Shown piece after piece: positions 23,891 through 26,424 of a stretch of DNA of 26,424 nt. Source of the stretch: CAZYYO01 sp964650965 (GTDB taxonomy: Bacteria > Bacillota > Clostridia > Lachnospirales > Lachnospiraceae); assembly GCA_964650965.1 (NCBI GenBank), contig CAZYYO010000034.1, positions 1-26,424 on the forward strand, in the 5' to 3' direction. The notes beneath the pieces were generated by a model. That model was not told where the DNA came from. It made no database searches and saw only the letters and a program-made list of their open reading frames with translations. The position numbers were made by a program, and so were the translations under genes. Position 1 is the stretch's first letter; the number at the start of each line of letters is the position of its first letter.

Positions 23891-26395
23891 ATGAAGAAAC
23901 AATTATTTAACGAAGGATGGACTTTTGGCGAAGGAACTGCAACATCATTATCATTTCTTATGGATGCAACTGCAGGGGGAAACAAGAAGCCACCAAGACC
24001 GGTAACTTTGCCACATGATGCCATGATTGAATCAGAAAGAGCAGATTTTTTCGCGGGAGCTTGTACAGGATTTTATCAACCAAAGAATATTTACTATACA
24101 AAGACGTTTGAAATCCCTGAAGAAGATGTGGATAAATGCGTATGGATTGAATTTGAAGGGGTTTTTCAGTTCGCTTTTGTATATGTAAACGATCAGCTTG
24201 CTGGAAAGTGTATGAATGGCTATACGAATCATTTTATTGATATTACAAAATACGTTGATTATCAGGGGGAGAATACACTGAAAGTAGTGATTCGCAATGG
24301 ATGTGAAAGCAGTCGTTGGTACAGTGGAGAAGGAATCTATCGTAATGTAAATATCTATACAGGCAATCAGATACATGTAAAATGTACTGGAACGAAAGTA
24401 GCTACAGTAGAATTAGAGGATGAGTATGCATTATTGGAGTTGGAAACACCGGTGGAATATTTACAACAGAGCAGAAAGACAGTTCGGGTAATTAATGAGA
24501 TTATAGATTCAACTGGAAACATTGTGGCGTCAGAGAATACTCCACTTACCGTGAATGCTCCTTCAGAAAAAAAGATATGCCAGAAGATAAATATTACAGA
24601 TGCTCATCCTTGGAGCCTGAATACGCCCTATTTGTATACTGTAAAAACGACAATTATGGAAGGGGAAGAGGTGCTGGATACATGTGAGTCAGCCTTCGGT
24701 ATTCGGACATTAAAGTTGGATGCAGTACATGGACTCCGCATCAATGGTAAGGAAGTCAAATTAAAAGGTGGTTGTCTCCATCATGATAATGGCATTATTG
24801 GCACTGCAACCTTTATGGAATCTGAGGAAAGGCGTCTGCGTAAGCTACAGGCAGCGGGATTTAATGCTGTAAGAACAGGGGCGCATCCATTTGCAACTGA
24901 GGTATTAGAAATATGTGACCGAATTGGAATGCTGGTATATGACGAATTATACGATGCATGGACTGTCAGCAAAGTGGCATTTGATACAGCCTTTAGCTTC
25001 CAGGAAAACTGGGAAAAGGATGTTACGAATCTGGTGCTTCGTGACTATAATCATCCCTCTGTTATTTTCTACGGAATAGGAAATGAAATTACCGAGCTGG
25101 GAACAGCAGATGCACAGGATTGGGCCAGAAAATTATCACAAAAGGTTCATGAATTGGATCATAATCGCTTCACCACATTGTCTATGAATCCACTAATGTG
25201 TATGTTGGATCGTATGGGTGAGGTCGTAGCTGATCTTACAATGTGGGCTGAACAGGCAGCAGGAGAACCTTCGGGAGAAACTGCTCCCGTTTTAGATGTG
25301 CAGCCAGAAGAAGGTGAAGTATTAGAAATTAACTCAACCATGAATCAGTTAAATGATGAAATGGAATTTCTATGGCAGCATCCACTGTCCTCATCTCTGA
25401 CAGAAGAGGCAAGTGCACAGGTAGATATTACTGGATTAAATTATGCCACAGGATTGTATGATATTAATCATAATCGATATCCCAATAAGGTAATGTTTGG
25501 TTCTGAAACCTATCCCAAATACCTTGCTAAGAATTGGGAAGTGATTGAGAGAAGCCCCTATGTTCTGGGAGACTTCTGCTGGACCGCATGGGATTATTTA
25601 GGAGAAGCGGGAATCGGTGAAATTGACCACAATGCCGAGGAAAAGGGACCGATGGACTTCTATGGAAATTGGCCTTGGAGAACAGCGTCAGTAGGAGTAT
25701 TTGATTTGATTGGTGATGAAACACCGATTGGATATTGGAGAGAATTAGTTTGGAATAACCGTACAGCTCCATATATTGCAGTCCGTCCGCCAGAGTTCTA
25801 TGACAGACCTACACATCCTGGAAAATGGAACTGGATTTCTGACTGCATCAGCAGTTGGACTTGGAATGGGTATGAAGGAAAGCCTATTGAGATAGAGGTA
25901 TATTCCAGGGCACTAGAAGTAGAATTATTTATTAACGGTAAATCTATTGGAACCCAAAAGACCGGAGAAATCTTCCAGTATGTTGCATTATTTACCACCG
26001 AATATATCCCAGGAGAAATCAAAGCGGTTGATAGTAATGGTCAGGAATTTGTCCTTCAAAGTGCATCGGATGATAACGTGATTTGTACGTACATTGATGA
26101 AAGAGAGTTAAACAATCAAAATAGAGAGCTTACTTATATTGAAATCAGTTTATGTGATGAAAAGCATATTCTTAATGCTTCATCCTGCAAGAAGCTTCAA
26201 ATTCAATTGGAAGGAGATGGCGTTGTTCAGGGATTTGGCACTGCCAATCCAAAAACGGAAGAGAACTTCTATGATACAGAAATTGAAGTTTATCACGGCC
26301 GTGCTCTTGCAGTTGTCCGCCACAATGCCAGCAGAGGTCCTGTTGCAGTAACATTCTCAGCAGATGGATGCGAGAGTCAGACAGTAACAATTTAG
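23891..26395 (+). CDS. GH2-family glycoside hydrolase (beta-galactosidase-like)
   Basis: This is an 834-residue retaining glycosidase of family GH2. The N-terminal sugar-binding jelly roll (FNEGWTFGEG, VTLPHDAMIE, SSRWYSGEGIYRNVNIY) is followed by an immunoglobulin-like domain and the TIM barrel. The acid/base E399 is in FYGIGNEITELG and the nucleophile E539 in MFGSETYPKY. The 140-residue gap between them includes an acidic insert at about residues 450-500. C-terminal beta domains (IEIEVYSRALEVELFINGKSIG and a last Ig-like region) complete the protein. No signal peptide is visible, so it acts inside the cell. ggggg precedes the ATG, and the gene lies 21 bp after DUF5107-TPR. Beta-galactosidase is the default label; glucuronidase, arabinosidase or mannosidase activity within GH2 cannot be excluded. 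Confidence 0.92.
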   Translation: MKKQLFNEGWTFGEGTATSLSFLMDATAGGNKKPPRPVTLPHDAMIESERADFFAGACTGFYQPKNIYYTKTFEIPEEDVDKCVWIEFEGVFQFAFVYVNDQLAGKCMNGYTNHFIDITKYVDYQGENTLKVVIRNGCESSRWYSGEGIYRNVNIYTGNQIHVKCTGTKVATVELEDEYALLELETPVEYLQQSRKTVRVINEIIDSTGNIVASENTPLTVNAPSEKKICQKINITDAHPWSLNTPYLYTVKTTIMEGEEVLDTCESAFGIRTLKLDAVHGLRINGKEVKLKGGCLHHDNGIIGTATFMESEERRLRKLQAAGFNAVRTGAHPFATEVLEICDRIGMLVYDELYDAWTVSKVAFDTAFSFQENWEKDVTNLVLRDYNHPSVIFYGIGNEITELGTADAQDWARKLSQKVHELDHNRFTTLSMNPLMCMLDRMGEVVADLTMWAEQAAGEPSGETAPVLDVQPEEGEVLEINSTMNQLNDEMEFLWQHPLSSSLTEEASAQVDITGLNYATGLYDINHNRYPNKVMFGSETYPKYLAKNWEVIERSPYVLGDFCWTAWDYLGEAGIGEIDHNAEEKGPMDFYGNWPWRTASVGVFDLIGDETPIGYWRELVWNNRTAPYIAVRPPEFYDRPTHPGKWNWISDCISSWTWNGYEGKPIEIEVYSRALEVELFINGKSIGTQKTGEIFQYVALFTTEYIPGEIKAVDSNGQEFVLQSASDDNVICTYIDERELNNQNRELTYIEISLCDEKHILNASSCKKLQIQLEGDGVVQGFGTANPKTEENFYDTEIEVYHGRALAVVRHNASRGPVAVTFSADGCESQTVTI

Positions 26396-26416
26396 TCAAC
26401 AAGGAATGGAGCATTT

Positions 26417-26424
26417 ATGGATAT
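26417..26424 (+). CDS. Possible start of a further gene (cut by window end)
   Basis: An ATG at 26417 lies 5 bp after atggag and 21 bp after the GH2 stop, a spacing like the preceding operon gap. Only two codons are visible, so the product is unknown. An ATG at 26406 is an alternative start. Confidence 0.25.

Noticed and set aside
1..26424. CRISPR array, tRNA/rRNA genes, transposases or phage genes
   Set aside because: No regularly spaced repeats, tRNA-like cloverleaf, rRNA sequence or transposase/integrase motifs were found by reading both strands.

Overview
The window looks like a chromosomal segment of a gut-type Lachnospiraceae (Clostridia, Firmicutes). The evidence is a moderate-to-low GC content, strong AGGAGG-type ribosome binding sites, a eukaryote-like (type 2) isoleucyl-tRNA synthetase, and carbohydrate enzymes of the kinds common in that family (GH43, GH78, DUF5107-TPR, GH2, and a GPH sugar symporter). 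No rRNA, tRNA, CRISPR array, insertion sequence or prophage gene is visible.

Layout. (1) 1-6399 is mostly housekeeping: the 3' part of ileS, glycogen phosphorylase, a convergent amidohydrolase, and a divergent UPF0178/YaiI-family gene. (2) 6400-16526 is a carbohydrate-utilisation locus: a GH43-CBM6 glycosidase, a lipoprotein SGNH esterase, a convergent alpha/beta-hydrolase esterase, a TetR regulator, a GPH-family sugar:cation symporter, a GH78-type alpha-L-rhamnosidase and a second alpha/beta-hydrolase esterase. (3) 16591-19289 is a tight four-gene run: a cysteine-synthase-like enzyme, an sce7726-type PD-(D/E)XK protein with a TTG start, a flavodoxin-fold reductase and an MmcQ/YjbR protein. 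(4) 19508-26395 is a second sugar locus: an AraC regulator broken by a single-base frameshift, divergent from a DUF5107-TPR protein and a GH2 glycosidase.

How it may work together (inference). Only the SGNH esterase carries an export signal, a lipobox. The GH43, GH78, GH2, DUF5107 and both alpha/beta-hydrolase proteins have no visible signal peptide. This suggests that acetylated or otherwise esterified plant oligosaccharides are trimmed at the cell surface, imported by the GPH symporter, and then de-esterified and cleaved in the cytoplasm. The mix of arabinosidase/xylosidase-like, rhamnosidase-like and galactosidase-like enzymes points to pectic or hemicellulosic side chains, but no substrate can be read from the sequence.

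The most interesting signals are regulatory. A bipartite element (a 31-bp upstream box plus a 20-bp box holding the putative -10, held exactly 78 bp apart) occurs before both the GH43 gene and the GPH symporter. A separate TTTCCAA/TTGGAAA palindrome precedes both the lipoprotein esterase and the cytoplasmic esterase. Together they look like two regulons interleaved in one locus. The frameshifted AraC gene is the clearest lesion.
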